Positions 1 through 7,393 of a stretch of 44,217 nucleotides of DNA are shown here, piece after piece. How positions within the stretch are numbered: position 1 is the first letter of the stretch; each line of letters begins with the position of its first letter. The position numbers and the translations under genes are program-made. The stretch spans positions 1 through 44,217 of the forward strand of contig NZ_RHOJ01000019.1 of NCBI RefSeq assembly GCF_003946485.1, read 5' to 3'. Origin of the DNA: Lacticaseibacillus jixianensis. Its GTDB lineage: Bacteria; Bacillota; Bacilli; Lactobacillales; Lactobacillaceae. The notes under the pieces were generated by a model. It made no database searches and was not told the origin of the DNA. It saw only the letters and a list, made by a program, of their open reading frames with translations.

Positions 1-25
1 AATTCGCTGCTGTACTTAGTCATAA

Positions 26-71
26 GAAAAGCCCCACAATCATCAGACTTATCGTCTAACAATTGTAGGGC
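26..71 (-). terminator. Probable rho-independent terminator after the deoxyribosyltransferase gene
   Basis: On the minus strand an imperfect inverted repeat (GCCCTACAAT at one end, ATTGTGGGGC at the other) is followed by TTTTC. It lies about 60 bases beyond the stop codon of the minus-strand gene that ends at 134. The inner part (AGAC/GTCT) can extend the hairpin. The fold is imperfect, so the call is moderate. Bases 72-133 hold nothing else that I recognise. Confidence 0.5.
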
Positions 72-133
72 ACTTCATTCCAAGTGGGCCGCCGTTTTGG
101 TTAATATCGTGTTTGAGGTCATTGATTGAGGGG

Positions 134-607
134 CTATACCCGCTTCAGTACCGCATCAATCAGGGCTTCCTGATCCGTGTAGACCGCCCCGTTGAGCTTG
201 ATCAGCCCAACGGTGTAGAGGTTCAGATAGTGGAACTGGTTTTCCGCGACCTGCTGCAGCGCACTCAACTTTTGCTGGTTGGTCGCGCCCAGTCGGCGGG
301 AGTCCGTGTAAAGTCCCAGGATGGGGATGTGCAGGGCGTAGGCTACGCCAATTTCGGTGGCCACCCCGACGTCGATGGTGGGACCGTCCAAAATGGCGAT
401 CATGAGATCGGCCGCCCGGACCTTCTCGGTGTCCGCCTGGGCGATCATCTTGGCATCCGCGTAGGCGTTTTTGTCGTTGATGGCTGCGTTTTCCTGGGGC
501 AGGTAGATGTCCAGCGCCGGGCTGGCCTGACGCAGCCGCGCGACCAGCTGCGCGTTAAAGGCGAAATCGGCCTGGCTGAACAGGGCATTGGCAAAATAGA
601 TTTTCAT
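134..607 (-). CDS. Nucleoside 2-deoxyribosyltransferase family protein
   Basis: 157 residues, the usual length for this family. Members exchange the base of 2'-deoxynucleosides (N-glycosidic transfer) in cytosolic nucleoside salvage. The fold signature is visible: an N-terminal beta strand MKIYFANALF, a segment with AADLMIAILDGP near residues 66-76, and DVGVATEIGVAYAL at 79-92, whose Glu85 is in the place of the family's catalytic glutamate. A longer in-frame start exists upstream, but ATG at 607 has an AAGGAGGA Shine-Dalgarno just before it and begins the conserved fold. The gene lies 11 bases after rlmD, so the two are probably cotranscribed. Whether it is a true transferase or a related hydrolase cannot be decided by reading. 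Confidence 0.85.
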   Translation of the reverse strand: MKIYFANALFSQADFAFNAQLVARLRQASPALDIYLPQENAAINDKNAYADAKMIAQADTEKVRAADLMIAILDGPTIDVGVATEIGVAYALHIPILGLYTDSRRLGATNQQKLSALQQVAENQFHYLNLYTVGLIKLNGAVYTDQEALIDAVLKRV

Positions 608-618
608 CAGGGTCCTCC

Positions 619-1986
619 TTACTTGCGGGTAAACTTGACGATTGCTTCGCAGCGCGCGGTTTGCGGGAACATGTCGACGGACTGGATATAGTCGACCTGA
701 TAGCGCCGGGTGAGGAGCACCAAGTCCCGGGCCAACGTCGAGGGGTTGCATGAAATATACACGAACTGCTTGGGCTGTGCCTTGAGCAGGGCGTCGATGA
801 ATGGGCGCTCCAGCCCAGCGCGCGGCGGGTCGACGATGACCGCATCGGGGGCAAAGCCCTCACGCAGCCACTGCGGAAAGAGCGCCTCGGCGGTGCCGAC
901 TGTATAGTGCGCGTTGGTCACGTGGTTGAGGGCGGCGTTGCGGTTGGCATCTGCCACGGCGGCCGCGATGATTTCCATCCCGCGGACCTCGCCCGCGGCC
1001 TCGGCCAGGCTGATGCCGATGGTGCCGATGCCGGCGTAGGCATCGACCAGCTTGGCGCCCGGCTTCAGCGCCAGCGCCTTGAGGGCCTGTGTGTACAACA
1101 CTTCGGTTTGGGCCGGGTTCAGCTGCAGGAAGGCCTGCGGGGAGACCTGAAAAGCGCGGCCGAGCAGTTTTTCGGTGATGTAAGGTTGGCCGGCCAGCAG
1201 CTGGGTCTCTGGCCCCCAGATCAATGGGGTGTCGCCCGGGTTGATGTTCTGCGAAACGGAGACCACCGCCGGCAGCTTGGCGGCGATCGCTGCCAGCAGC
1301 TGGGTTTTGTGCGGCAGCTTGGCTGAGTTGGTAACGAAGGTGACCTGCACTTCGCCGGTGGCCGCGGATTCACGGACCACCAGCGTCTTCACGATGCCGG
1401 CGTGAGCGTGCTCGTCGTAGATCGGCACGGCCAGGTCCTCAAGCAACTGGCAAAGGACCTGGATCACCTGCATCGTCAACGGCCGCTGGGTGAGAAAAGT
1501 GGTCAGCGGCACGAGCCGGTGCGAGTGCGGCGCGTACAGGCCGGCGCGCACGTGACCGTCGATCACGCGGACGGGGAACTGCGCCTTGTTGCGATAGTGA
1601 GTGGGGGCGGCGGCGCCGATGGTCGGCCTGAGGTCATAGTGCTGCCAGCCGGCCGGCTTGAATTTGGCGAGGCTCTGCGCCACGACGTCCCGTTTGAACT
1701 GGAGCTGGGCGGGGTAGGCGAGGTGGTTGAGTTCCACGCCGCCGACACTGCCGTACAGGGGCTCTGCCGGCTTGACCCGGTCGGGTGAGGCCTTCTTGAC
1801 GCGGTGCAGGGTCGCCTCCAGGTAGCGGTCGTGCACCGCAGTGACCTCGGCGACCACGATCTCGCCCGGCAAGGCGCCGGTAACGAAGGTGATTTTGCGT
1901 TTATAGTAACCGATGCCGCGGCCGTTAATGTCCAGCCGCTTGATCGTGAGCGGGAACCGGGTCCCGACTTGTACAGTGTTTTCCAT
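619..1986 (-). CDS. rlmD: 23S rRNA (uracil-5-)-methyltransferase, RlmD/RlmCD type
   Basis: 455 residues. It should transfer methyl from SAM to C5 of a uridine in 23S rRNA (m5U); in Gram-positives one enzyme often serves two positions. An N-terminal TRAM RNA-binding domain covers about residues 1-60. The SAM-binding motif VDAYAGIGTIG, the VIVDPPRAGL motif and the catalytic-cysteine motif YISCNPSTLARDL follow in order in the C-terminal half. The start is ATG at 1986, preceded by AAAGGAAG; upstream extension would run into the divergent promoter. The family's iron-sulfur cysteines (C-x-CGGC) are replaced: the stretch reads PLYGSVGGVELNHL, so no [4Fe-4S] cluster is expected. That absence is seen; its consequence is inferred. 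Confidence 0.93.
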   Translation of the reverse strand: MENTVQVGTRFPLTIKRLDINGRGIGYYKRKITFVTGALPGEIVVAEVTAVHDRYLEATLHRVKKASPDRVKPAEPLYGSVGGVELNHLAYPAQLQFKRDVVAQSLAKFKPAGWQHYDLRPTIGAAAPTHYRNKAQFPVRVIDGHVRAGLYAPHSHRLVPLTTFLTQRPLTMQVIQVLCQLLEDLAVPIYDEHAHAGIVKTLVVRESAATGEVQVTFVTNSAKLPHKTQLLAAIAAKLPAVVSVSQNINPGDTPLIWGPETQLLAGQPYITEKLLGRAFQVSPQAFLQLNPAQTEVLYTQALKALALKPGAKLVDAYAGIGTIGISLAEAAGEVRGMEIIAAAVADANRNAALNHVTNAHYTVGTAEALFPQWLREGFAPDAVIVDPPRAGLERPFIDALLKAQPKQFVYISCNPSTLARDLVLLTRRYQVDYIQSVDMFPQTARCEAIVKFTRK

Positions 1987-2007
1987 GAGGCACTTCCTTT
2001 TGCCCGT

Positions 2008-2037
2008 ATTATAGCGAACATGGCGCCGCTTCACCAA
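2008..2037 (-). promoter_or_regulatory. Probable promoter for rlmD
   Basis: On the minus strand TATAAT (2013-2008) lies 18 bases downstream of TTGGTG (2037-2032), about 20 bases before the rlmD start codon. A second TATAAT lies on the plus strand at 2044-2049 for the divergent gene, so this short gap appears to hold two divergent promoters. Confidence 0.5.
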
Positions 2038-2043
2038 CTCAGG

Positions 2044-2049
2044 TATAAT
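2044..2049 (+). promoter_or_regulatory. -10 element for the small membrane protein gene
   Basis: TATAAT stands 23 bases before the GTG start at 2072. The -35 region at a 17-base spacing (TGGCGC) is poor. The Shine-Dalgarno GGGAGG follows at about 2057-2062. Confidence 0.4.
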
Positions 2050-2071
2050 TCCAGGCGGGAGGTTTTCAACC

Positions 2072-2449
2072 GTGAAAATCAGATTAGAAGCGAATTCTTC
2101 GAAGAAAACGATTGCGTACATCAGTTGCAACGGCCAGGTCCAGGAGCTGATCGCTGGCGGCACCCTTGAACTGCCGGTGCACCGCGGCGATACGGTCACG
2201 TTCAAGGTCGGCCGGTTCTCACAGACGCACCGGCTGGCGTTTCAGTCGCCAAGCGCCAGTTTCGTGCTGGAACCCAACCGGACACTGCTGTACGCGTACA
2301 TGGCGGCGCTGGCCGTGATGATCGTGGCCGTGTGGTACGTGAAGAACATCTCGAACACCATGCTGACGATCCTGGTCGTCGCCGCGCTGGTCGTGTTCGA
2401 GGTGGTCAATTACTTCAATGGCTACCGGGCCGTGCCGGTCCACCGTTAG
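2072..2449 (+). CDS. Small membrane protein of unknown function
   Basis: 125 residues from a GTG start with GGGAGG nine bases upstream. The first 75 residues look soluble and rich in beta strand (about residues 1-60 with short strands). Two hydrophobic segments follow, at about residues 72-88 and 95-112, separated by VKNISNT. The protein ends YRAVPVHR. I do not recognise a family. The gene precedes another tiny membrane protein by only 11 bases, so the pair is likely one transcript. The N-terminal domain is probably cytoplasmic or extracellular with a C-terminal anchor; topology is not decided. Confidence 0.7.
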   Translation: MKIRLEANSSKKTIAYISCNGQVQELIAGGTLELPVHRGDTVTFKVGRFSQTHRLAFQSPSASFVLEPNRTLLYAYMAALAVMIVAVWYVKNISNTMLTILVVAALVVFEVVNYFNGYRAVPVHR

Positions 2450-2460
2450 GGGCGAAAGCG

Positions 2461-2634
2461 ATGAAAATGCTCCAAGGAAACGGGTTTTTGATCATCCTCG
2501 TGGTGCTGCTGGCGCTGGGTATCGTCGGCTACCTACTTAACAGCGCGGTGCTGCTGATCCTGCTGCTGGTGCTCGTGGTGGCGCTGATTGGGCTGAGAAT
2601 CGTAGGCCTGCAGCGAGGCAAGAAAAAAGACTGA
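2461..2634 (+). CDS. Very small hydrophobic membrane protein
   Basis: 57 residues from ATG at 2461. Two hydrophobic stretches, about residues 8-25 and 28-46, are separated by a short LLNSA turn, and a basic tail (LQRGKKKD) follows. This is a two-helix hairpin with a positive, probably cytoplasmic, C terminus. The upstream GGGGCGAAAG is a modest ribosome-binding site. No family is recognised. Its stop codon lies inside the stem of the terminator serving the convergent gene. Confidence 0.6.
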   Translation: MKMLQGNGFLIILVVLLALGIVGYLLNSAVLLILLLVLVVALIGLRIVGLQRGKKKD

Positions 2635-2648
2635 CCCGGAGTCAGTCT
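2623..2648 (-). terminator. Rho-independent terminator of the Mga-like regulator gene
   Basis: AGACTGAC and GTCAGTCT form a perfect 8-bp stem with a 5-base loop. On the minus strand it is followed by six T residues. It overlaps the 3' ends of both convergent genes: the stop codon of the plus-strand gene (2632-2634) and the last codons of the minus-strand gene (from 2642). Confidence 0.85.
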
Positions 2649-4156
2649 GGTTGGGCGACTAACTTCGGTCGCACCGCGTACAAGGTGTTCATGAGGTTGA
2701 AGAAATCCATTTCAGTGGCCACGAGCTGCCAGTTGATGACCCGCACTTGGGCTAGGCGGGCGGGCGAATAGTACCGGTCCAACACGCCGGTCGTGTTCAG
2801 GGTCGTAATGATGACATCCGGCAAGATATTGGCATTTGGGGAAACGATCTCGACGAAGTGAATCCCGTTGAGAAAGGTGAGTAGATCGCGGCTCATGAAC
2901 GTGCCGTGGTCGACGATGACCGCGACTTTGAGCCGGTGATCGGCGTTCAGCTCTGGAAAATCCGGGGCGATGATGCCGTAGAGCTGAACGGCCATTGTGT
3001 CGTAGTAGCCGGCCAGAGCGCCGACCTTTTCCGGATCGAGTTGCGCGAAGTACTCATGGATCAGATCGGACAGGTGGCCGCGGGTCGCGTCTTCGCCTTC
3101 GGGATTAAGAAAGTCCAACCGCATGGCAAAGTTGCCATGCAGGGTGAGAAAGGAAAATGCGGCGCGGTGCAGGTTGGCCAGTAAGACGTCATGGGCATGG
3201 GGCGCGGCCTCTTTGGTGCCTTTTTGGCATGCCGCCAGCAGAAAATCCAGCATTCCTTGCGCAAACTCATGGACCGGGGGAATCGTGCGCAGGTAGGCCA
3301 TGATGGTTTGATCCTGACCGTTCAGGGTCTCCCGCAATGACACGTAATGCATCTGGCAGAAGTCGTAGTAGTCGCGTTCGCAGGCGAGGTCCGGTTCGCT
3401 TAGTTGGGGGAAATGCGCGCGGTTGTAAACGGGAGAGCCAGCCCCCGGCTTGGCGACGGTTGGCAGCTGCTCGCTTGGCGTAACGAAGTGGCCGCAGGCG
3501 ATGCGGTGGGCCTGGATCGCCAGCAGCATGACATCCTGCTTGTTGGGGACGGCGGTGGCGTTGTGCATCGAGCCCGGCGCGGCCACGTTCAGGGCGGCGA
3601 ACATCTGCCGCGCCTGCTTGAACTCACGCTCCGAAAACGGCCAGCCGACCCCGCGGTAGGCGAGCTTGTAAAAGGTGAGGATCAGGATCCGTAGCTGCGC
3701 CTCGGGCCCTTCCGGCGCCCAGGTGCTGGCGTTCAGGCGCAGCCCCTTGGCGGTCATGTAGTGGCGAAAAGCGGCGACGCGGCGCCGGAGGGTGGAGATG
3801 CTGATGCCGGCGTCTTGGCAGAAAGCGTGGACGTCGGGTGCTTCGGCGCGAAAGGCGTAGTCAAAGAAGCGGAAGGCCATGGACTGGTTCAACAGGTGAA
3901 AGCGGTATTCGTCAACGCTCAGCTCCCCTGCCAGCTCGGTGAACGTGACGTCGCTGCCGTGCTTGATGTGGCTTGGGTACATCTGGGCCAGGTCAGCCAT
4001 AATTTCCTGATAAGCATTATAAGTCTGGGAATAGGTCAGCCCCGATTCCTCGTTGAGCCGGTTGATCGTGAAGTTATTCGGTGAATGCGCCTTCATGAGT
4101 CGAAAGACGCGGTAAGTCGTGGTCGTCCGCTTATCAAAAAAGCTGTCTTCGAACAT
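2642..4156 (-). CDS. Mga/AtxA-like transcriptional regulator
   Basis: 504 residues, the usual size of Mga-family regulators. These bind DNA through N-terminal winged helix-turn-helix domains and often carry PTS-regulated domains plus a C-terminal EIIB-like domain. Here a helix-turn-helix is apparent at about residues 20-60 (NFTINRLNEESGLTYSQTYNAY). A second lies at about 110-145 (DVHAFCQDAGISISTLRRRVAAF). The C-terminal LKVAVIVDHGTF and IVSPNANILPDVIITTL resemble an EIIB-like fold. ATG at 4156 was chosen because GGGGGG lies seven bases before it. The gene is monocistronic and divergent from recX. No surface-protein target gene lies next to it, so its regulon cannot be inferred. Family assignment rests on architecture and is fairly sure. 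Confidence 0.75.
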   Translation of the reverse strand: MFEDSFFDKRTTTTYRVFRLMKAHSPNNFTINRLNEESGLTYSQTYNAYQEIMADLAQMYPSHIKHGSDVTFTELAGELSVDEYRFHLLNQSMAFRFFDYAFRAEAPDVHAFCQDAGISISTLRRRVAAFRHYMTAKGLRLNASTWAPEGPEAQLRILILTFYKLAYRGVGWPFSEREFKQARQMFAALNVAAPGSMHNATAVPNKQDVMLLAIQAHRIACGHFVTPSEQLPTVAKPGAGSPVYNRAHFPQLSEPDLACERDYYDFCQMHYVSLRETLNGQDQTIMAYLRTIPPVHEFAQGMLDFLLAACQKGTKEAAPHAHDVLLANLHRAAFSFLTLHGNFAMRLDFLNPEGEDATRGHLSDLIHEYFAQLDPEKVGALAGYYDTMAVQLYGIIAPDFPELNADHRLKVAVIVDHGTFMSRDLLTFLNGIHFVEIVSPNANILPDVIITTLNTTGVLDRYYSPARLAQVRVINWQLVATEMDFFNLMNTLYAVRPKLVAQPD

Positions 4157-4242
4157 CTTTTTTACCCCCCGATTCGCGGTTTTTAACAAGATTATTGTAC
4201 CATAGTCATTAATCAAGAGGCGCATCGAAGGAAGGTTACCCC

Positions 4243-5040
4243 ATGCCAACAATTACTAAAATCACCGCGCAAAAGCGGCGCGGTCGCTACAACATTTTTC
4301 TGGACGGTAAATACGCCTTTCCCGTCAGTGAAGGAACGCTGGTGAAGTACCGGCTGATCAAGGGGGCGGAGCTGACTGCCGAGCAAATAGCGGCGCTCAA
4401 AGATGCGGAAATTGCCGCGGCGGCCAATGCGACCGCGCTGAATTTCATCAGCCACCAGCCGCGCACCGTCCATGAGGTCAGCGCCCGGCTGCGCCAAGAC
4501 GAGGTGCCAGAACCGGTGATTGCGCAGGTGACCGCTCACCTCAAGGAAATCAAGGTGCTTAATGATGCGCAGTACGCAGAGATCCTGATCCGCGACGACC
4601 TGGCGATGGGGGAGCGCGGGCCGCGCCAAGTCGTTTCGCGGCTGCGCGAGAAGGGCATTCATCCGGAGTTGGCCGAGCGCGCCGTGGCGCAAGTTTCGGC
4701 CGTGCAGTGGCAAACCGTTGCCGACCGGGTGGCCCAAAAGGCGGCTCGCCGCACCCAGCACAAACCGTTCAAGGATCAGCAGACCAAGATCCGGCTGGCC
4801 TTGATGCAAAAGGGGTTTGAGGGCGCAGCGGCCAGCGCCGCACTGGCGGCGTTGCACCTCGAGAAGGATCAGGAGCAGGAGGACGATTTGCTGAAGCGCG
4901 AGGCGGCCAAGCAGTGGCGGCTCAAGCGCAAATACACCGGTTTTGACCGGCGAAATCGGGTTAAGCAGGCGCTGGCCCGCAAAGGGTTTGATTTTGATGC
5001 CATCGATGCCGTCCTGGCTGAGCTGCCGGATGACCAGTGA
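4243..5040 (+). CDS. recX: Regulatory protein RecX
   Basis: 265 residues, typical of the longer Firmicutes RecX proteins. RecX binds RecA filaments and modulates recombination and the SOS response. The pattern is repeated three-helix units: LNFISHQPRTVHEVSARL at about residues 65-83, DAQYAEILIRDDLAMGERGPRQVVSRLREKGI at about 112-143, and a C-terminal KYTGFDRRNRVKQALARKGFDFDAI. The start ATG has GAAGGAAGG seven bases upstream. The gene precedes a DUF402 gene, an arrangement I recall as common in lactobacilli. No LexA-type operator was evident in the short upstream gap. Confidence 0.9.
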   Translation: MPTITKITAQKRRGRYNIFLDGKYAFPVSEGTLVKYRLIKGAELTAEQIAALKDAEIAAAANATALNFISHQPRTVHEVSARLRQDEVPEPVIAQVTAHLKEIKVLNDAQYAEILIRDDLAMGERGPRQVVSRLREKGIHPELAERAVAQVSAVQWQTVADRVAQKAARRTQHKPFKDQQTKIRLALMQKGFEGAAASAALAALHLEKDQEQEDDLLKREAAKQWRLKRKYTGFDRRNRVKQALARKGFDFDAIDAVLAELPDDQ

Positions 5041-5065
5041 TGTCCTAGTGTCCCCGCGGCCTTTC

Positions 5066-5074
5066 TGTTATACT
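5066..5074 (+). promoter_or_regulatory. Extended -10 promoter element before the DUF402 gene
   Basis: TGTTATACT is an extended -10 (TGn plus TATACT) in the 73-base gap after recX, 40 bases before the next start codon. No convincing -35 is present, as expected for extended -10 promoters. Confidence 0.45.
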
Positions 5075-5113
5075 TGAAGGGACAAAATGATAATGCTGAA
5101 AGCTGGATAACTA

Positions 5114-5650
5114 ATGCGGATCCCCAAGGAAGGCGATTATGTCGCCATTCAGAGCTACAAGCACGACGGGAGCCTGCACCGCACATGGCGAGACACCATG
5201 GTTTTGAAAACCAGCGAAGACGCAATTATCGGTTGTAACGATCACACCCTTGTGACCGAATCTGATGGCAGGCGCTGGCTGACTCGTGAGCCGGCGATCG
5301 TGTATTTTCACAAACATTACTGGTTCAACGTGATCGCAATGATCAGAGAAGGCGGCGTTTCGTATTACTGCAACCTCGCCAGTCCCGCGATCCTGGATCA
5401 GGAGGCGCTGAAGTACATCGACTACGATCTGGACGTCAAAGTCTTCCCGGATGGGGAGAAGCGGCTGCTGGACGTTGATGAGTACGAGGCGCACAGCCGT
5501 AAATGGCAATACCCGCAGACGACGGACCGCATCTTAAAGGCCAACGTCCGCGTCCTCGTCGATTGGATCAACCATGGCAAAGGACCGTTCTCGGCGGCCT
5601 ATGTGGATCTATGGTACAACCGGTACTTGCAACTGTCTCACCGGGTGTAG
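5114..5650 (+). CDS. DUF402 nucleoside di/triphosphate phosphatase family protein
   Basis: 178 residues, the normal size for the Firmicutes DUF402 proteins, characterised members of which hydrolyse nucleoside tri- and diphosphates (Ntdp). Family features visible are an N-terminal beta-rich region beginning [25 protein letters not shown], then [19 protein letters not shown], then the acidic metal-binding-type run [24 protein letters not shown] near residues 96-120. Its Shine-Dalgarno is weak, but the start fits the family. It follows recX with its own likely promoter and ends 9 bases before a strong terminator and repeat locus 1. Confidence 0.85.
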   Translation: MRIPKEGDYVAIQSYKHDGSLHRTWRDTMVLKTSEDAIIGCNDHTLVTESDGRRWLTREPAIVYFHKHYWFNVIAMIREGGVSYYCNLASPAILDQEALKYIDYDLDVKVFPDGEKRLLDVDEYEAHSRKWQYPQTTDRILKANVRVLVDWINHGKGPFSAAYVDLWYNRYLQLSHRV

Positions 5651-5658
5651 ACGCTCAG

Positions 5659-5683
5659 GCGCGAGGAGACTCGCGCTGTTTTT
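5659..5683 (+). terminator. Terminator after the DUF402 gene
   Basis: GCGCGAG and CTCGCGC form a perfect 7-bp stem closed by GAGA, followed by TGTTTTT. Repeat unit 1 starts three bases after the T-tract. Confidence 0.9.
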
Positions 5684-5685
5684 GT

Positions 5686-5856
5686 AAGGTGCAAAGGCTT
5701 GGCGAACTTAGGCCGATGATTAGCCGCTACGCATGTCACCCCGTACGCCATGAATGGCTACGGGCTGATCATAGATTGCGGCTTTGCCTGCGCAGCAGGT
5801 GAAGACGTGACCGTAGCTAATCACTCGGCCGTTGCCAAGCCGGCGCCCGATTAGGT
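5686..5856 (+). repeat. Structured repeat, locus 1, unit 1 (P2/P3 with H1 and H2)
   Basis: 171 bp starting AAGGTGC and ending GCCCGATTAGG. Outer stem P2 is GGCTTGGC (5696-5703) with GCCAAGCC (5834-5841). P3 is GGCCGA (5711-5716) with TCGGCC (5825-5830), extended by TGATTAGC pairing perfectly with GCTAATCA. Inside are hairpin H1 (CCCGTA-c-GCCAT / ATGGC-TACGGG) and hairpin H2 (CCTGC-gca-GCAGG in a GCTTTG...TGAAG frame). P2 and P3 are joined by GAACTTA on the 5' side and GTT on the 3' side, a constant feature of the family. Confidence 0.9.
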
Positions 5857-6027
5857 AAGGTGCAAAGGCTTGGCGAACTTAGGGGGACAGTCAGCCGCTA
5901 CGCATGTCACCCTGTACGCCATCAATGGCTACAGGGTGATCATATCTCCCCGCTTTGCCTGCGCAGCAGGTGAAGCGGGGGGCGTAGCTAAATGCTCCCC
6001 CGTTGCCAAGCCGGCGCCCGATTAGGT
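5857..6027 (+). repeat. Structured repeat, locus 1, unit 2
   Basis: 171 bp, an exact tandem period after unit 1. P2 is the same as in unit 1 (GGCTTGGC/GCCAAGCC), but P3 has changed to GGGGGA pairing with TCCCCC (written CTCCCCC). H1 has changed CCCCGTA to CCCTGTA with a matching change to TACAGGG on the other side, and the stem now extends to TCACCCTGTA/TACAGGGTGA. H2 is lengthened to a CCCCGCTT/AAGCGGGG stem. The paired changes against its neighbour are direct evidence that pairing is conserved. Confidence 0.9.
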
Positions 6028-6194
6028 AAGGTGCGAGGACCGGCGGGTTTAGCCCGATGGGTTGCCGCTACGCATGTCACCCCGTACGCCATGAATGGCT
6101 ACGGGCTGATCATAGATCGCGCCTTTGCCTGCGAAGCAGGTGAAGGCGTGATCGTAGCAAGCCACTCGGGCGTTGCCGGTCCAAGCCCGATTAC
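6028..6194 (+). repeat. Structured repeat, locus 1, unit 3
   Basis: About 167 bp and the last unit of locus 1. P2 is GGACCGGC with GCCGGTCC and P3 is GCCCGA with TCGGGC, both perfect and both different from units 1 and 2. H1 (CCCGTA...TACGGG) and H2 (CCTGC-gaa-GCAGG inside CGCCTT/AAGGCG) are kept. The unit ends GCCCGATTA, 30 bases before the Shine-Dalgarno of the next gene. Translations of small ORFs across these units are artefacts. Confidence 0.88.
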
Positions 6195-6235
6195 CACGTC
6201 TCAGCACACAGATAAGGAAAATGTTGGAGGCAAAC

Positions 6236-6751
6236 ATGACAGACTTGATCGATCAGCCCACCAGCCAGTTCGTGGGCAAGGTTTATACAACTGAAAGCAG
6301 TGACCAGATGGGAACGTTCTATCCGGCCTGGCAGGAATTTGAAGCGGATGGGTACTTTAAGCAACTCGATCAGCTCTGCAGCCAGCCGAACCGGTCGTAC
6401 TTGGTCGTTTTTTCACCGTACGGCAATTTTCAGTACTGGATCGGCAGCGTGACGCCAGTCGGCGTGGCCGCGCCGGCGGGACTGGAAGCCGTGCCGCTGC
6501 CGGCGGGGACCGTCGGCAAGACGAGCGGGCCGGTCAACGGCCTCTTGAATCAGCTGCCGGTGCAAACTGCAGTCGGCAAGGGGTTTGAGATGTTGGAAAA
6601 GGCGGGCTTTACGATCCCGGCGCACATTGGCCAGACAGATCACCCGTATTACTTGGAATCCTACCCGGTCACAGACGGCAAGGTCAGCCAGGTCCAGTAT
6701 TTGCTGTACATCAACCCGGATCAGTTAGGGGGCTACGATGAGTTCGATTAA
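6236..6751 (+). CDS. GyrI-like small-molecule-binding domain protein
   Basis: 171 residues. The central stretch SYLVVFSPYGNFQYWIGSV followed by PAGLEAVPLPAGTVGK matches the pattern of GyrI-like/effector-binding domains (a YWIG strand, then a P-G-L...LPAGT strand pair). Such proteins bind small molecules or proteins and occur alone or fused to AraC/MerR regulators; no DNA-binding domain is present here. ATG at 6236 is preceded by TTGGAGG five bases upstream, and any longer start would lie inside the repeat unit. It overlaps the next gene by 14 bases, so the two are translationally coupled. The substrate is unknown. Confidence 0.7.
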   Translation: MTDLIDQPTSQFVGKVYTTESSDQMGTFYPAWQEFEADGYFKQLDQLCSQPNRSYLVVFSPYGNFQYWIGSVTPVGVAAPAGLEAVPLPAGTVGKTSGPVNGLLNQLPVQTAVGKGFEMLEKAGFTIPAHIGQTDHPYYLESYPVTDGKVSQVQYLLYINPDQLGGYDEFD

Positions 6752-7364
6752 CGAGCAGCGGATGATCAGCGGCCAGCTTTACGATGCCGGCGACCGGACG
6801 CTTCAGCAAAAGCGTCTGCATGCCCGGCTGCTCACGGAGTCCTACAACCGCACCAGCGTGGCCGACCAGGCGGGGCGGCGCACCATCTTGGCGCAACTCT
6901 TTCACCAGTTCGGTGAGGGCAGCTACGTCGAGCCGCTGCTGCACGTCGATTACGGGGCGAACATCACGATCGGCAGCCACTTTTACGCCAACTACGATCC
7001 GCTGCTATTGGACGTGGCGCCGATCACGATTGGGGACAACGTCATGTTTGGCCCGCGGGTGAGCCTGCTAACGCCGGGGCATCCGATCGATGCGGCGATC
7101 CGCAATTCCGGCTTGGAGAATGCCAAGCCGATCACCATCGCCAATAATGTCTGGCTCGGCGGCGGTGTCACCGTACTGCCTGGGGTCACGATCGGCAATA
7201 ACGTCGTCGTGGGTGCCGGCGCGGTGGTGACCAAAGCCGTGCCCAGTGACGTGATCGTGGTCGGCAATCCGGCCAAGGTGCTGCGGCCAATCACCGCCGC
7301 GGACGCCCGCGAATGGACGGAGCAACGCGACGCCTACCTGGCCGCCATGAACGCGTTGAGTTAG
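6738..7364 (+). CDS. Sugar O-acetyltransferase, maltose/galactoside acetyltransferase type
   Basis: 208 residues, typical for the LacA/Maa family. It would transfer acetyl from acetyl-CoA to a hydroxyl of a sugar in the cytosol. The N-terminal Mac domain (about residues 5-60, ISGQLYDAGDRTL...RLLTESYN) is followed by left-handed beta-helix hexapeptide repeats. Those include ANITIGSHFYANYD, APITIGDNVMFGPRVSLLTPGHPID with the catalytic-type His, and KPITIANNVWLGGGVTVLPGVTIGNNVVVGAGAVVTK. The family motif VVGNPAKVLRPI closes the domain. The start ATG overlaps the preceding GyrI-like gene. The acceptor sugar is unknown. Confidence 0.9.
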   Translation: MSSINEQRMISGQLYDAGDRTLQQKRLHARLLTESYNRTSVADQAGRRTILAQLFHQFGEGSYVEPLLHVDYGANITIGSHFYANYDPLLLDVAPITIGDNVMFGPRVSLLTPGHPIDAAIRNSGLENAKPITIANNVWLGGGVTVLPGVTIGNNVVVGAGAVVTKAVPSDVIVVGNPAKVLRPITAADAREWTEQRDAYLAAMNALS

Positions 7365-7393
7365 CCGTCAGTCTTCTTTAATGGGGTGAGCAT

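Noticed and set aside
555-863. A possible frameshift between the deoxyribosyltransferase and rlmD
   Set aside because: Both genes are full length with their own ribosome sites and stop codons; the overlapping frames are unrelated to either product.
5686-6194. Integron-like attC sites (tandem imperfect palindromes)
   Set aside because: There are no gene cassettes between units, no integrase in the window, and the GTTRRRY/RYYYAAC core pairs of attC are not present at the unit ends.
5686-6194. tRNA genes suggested by the cloverleaf-like fold
   Set aside because: There is no GTTCRA T-loop in the right place, no anticodon arm of 7 bases, and the stems are far longer than in tRNA.
5503-6294. Open frames running through repeat locus 1
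   Set aside because: They read through palindromic repeats, lack ribosome sites and match no family; open frames are frequent here because of the GC-rich composition.
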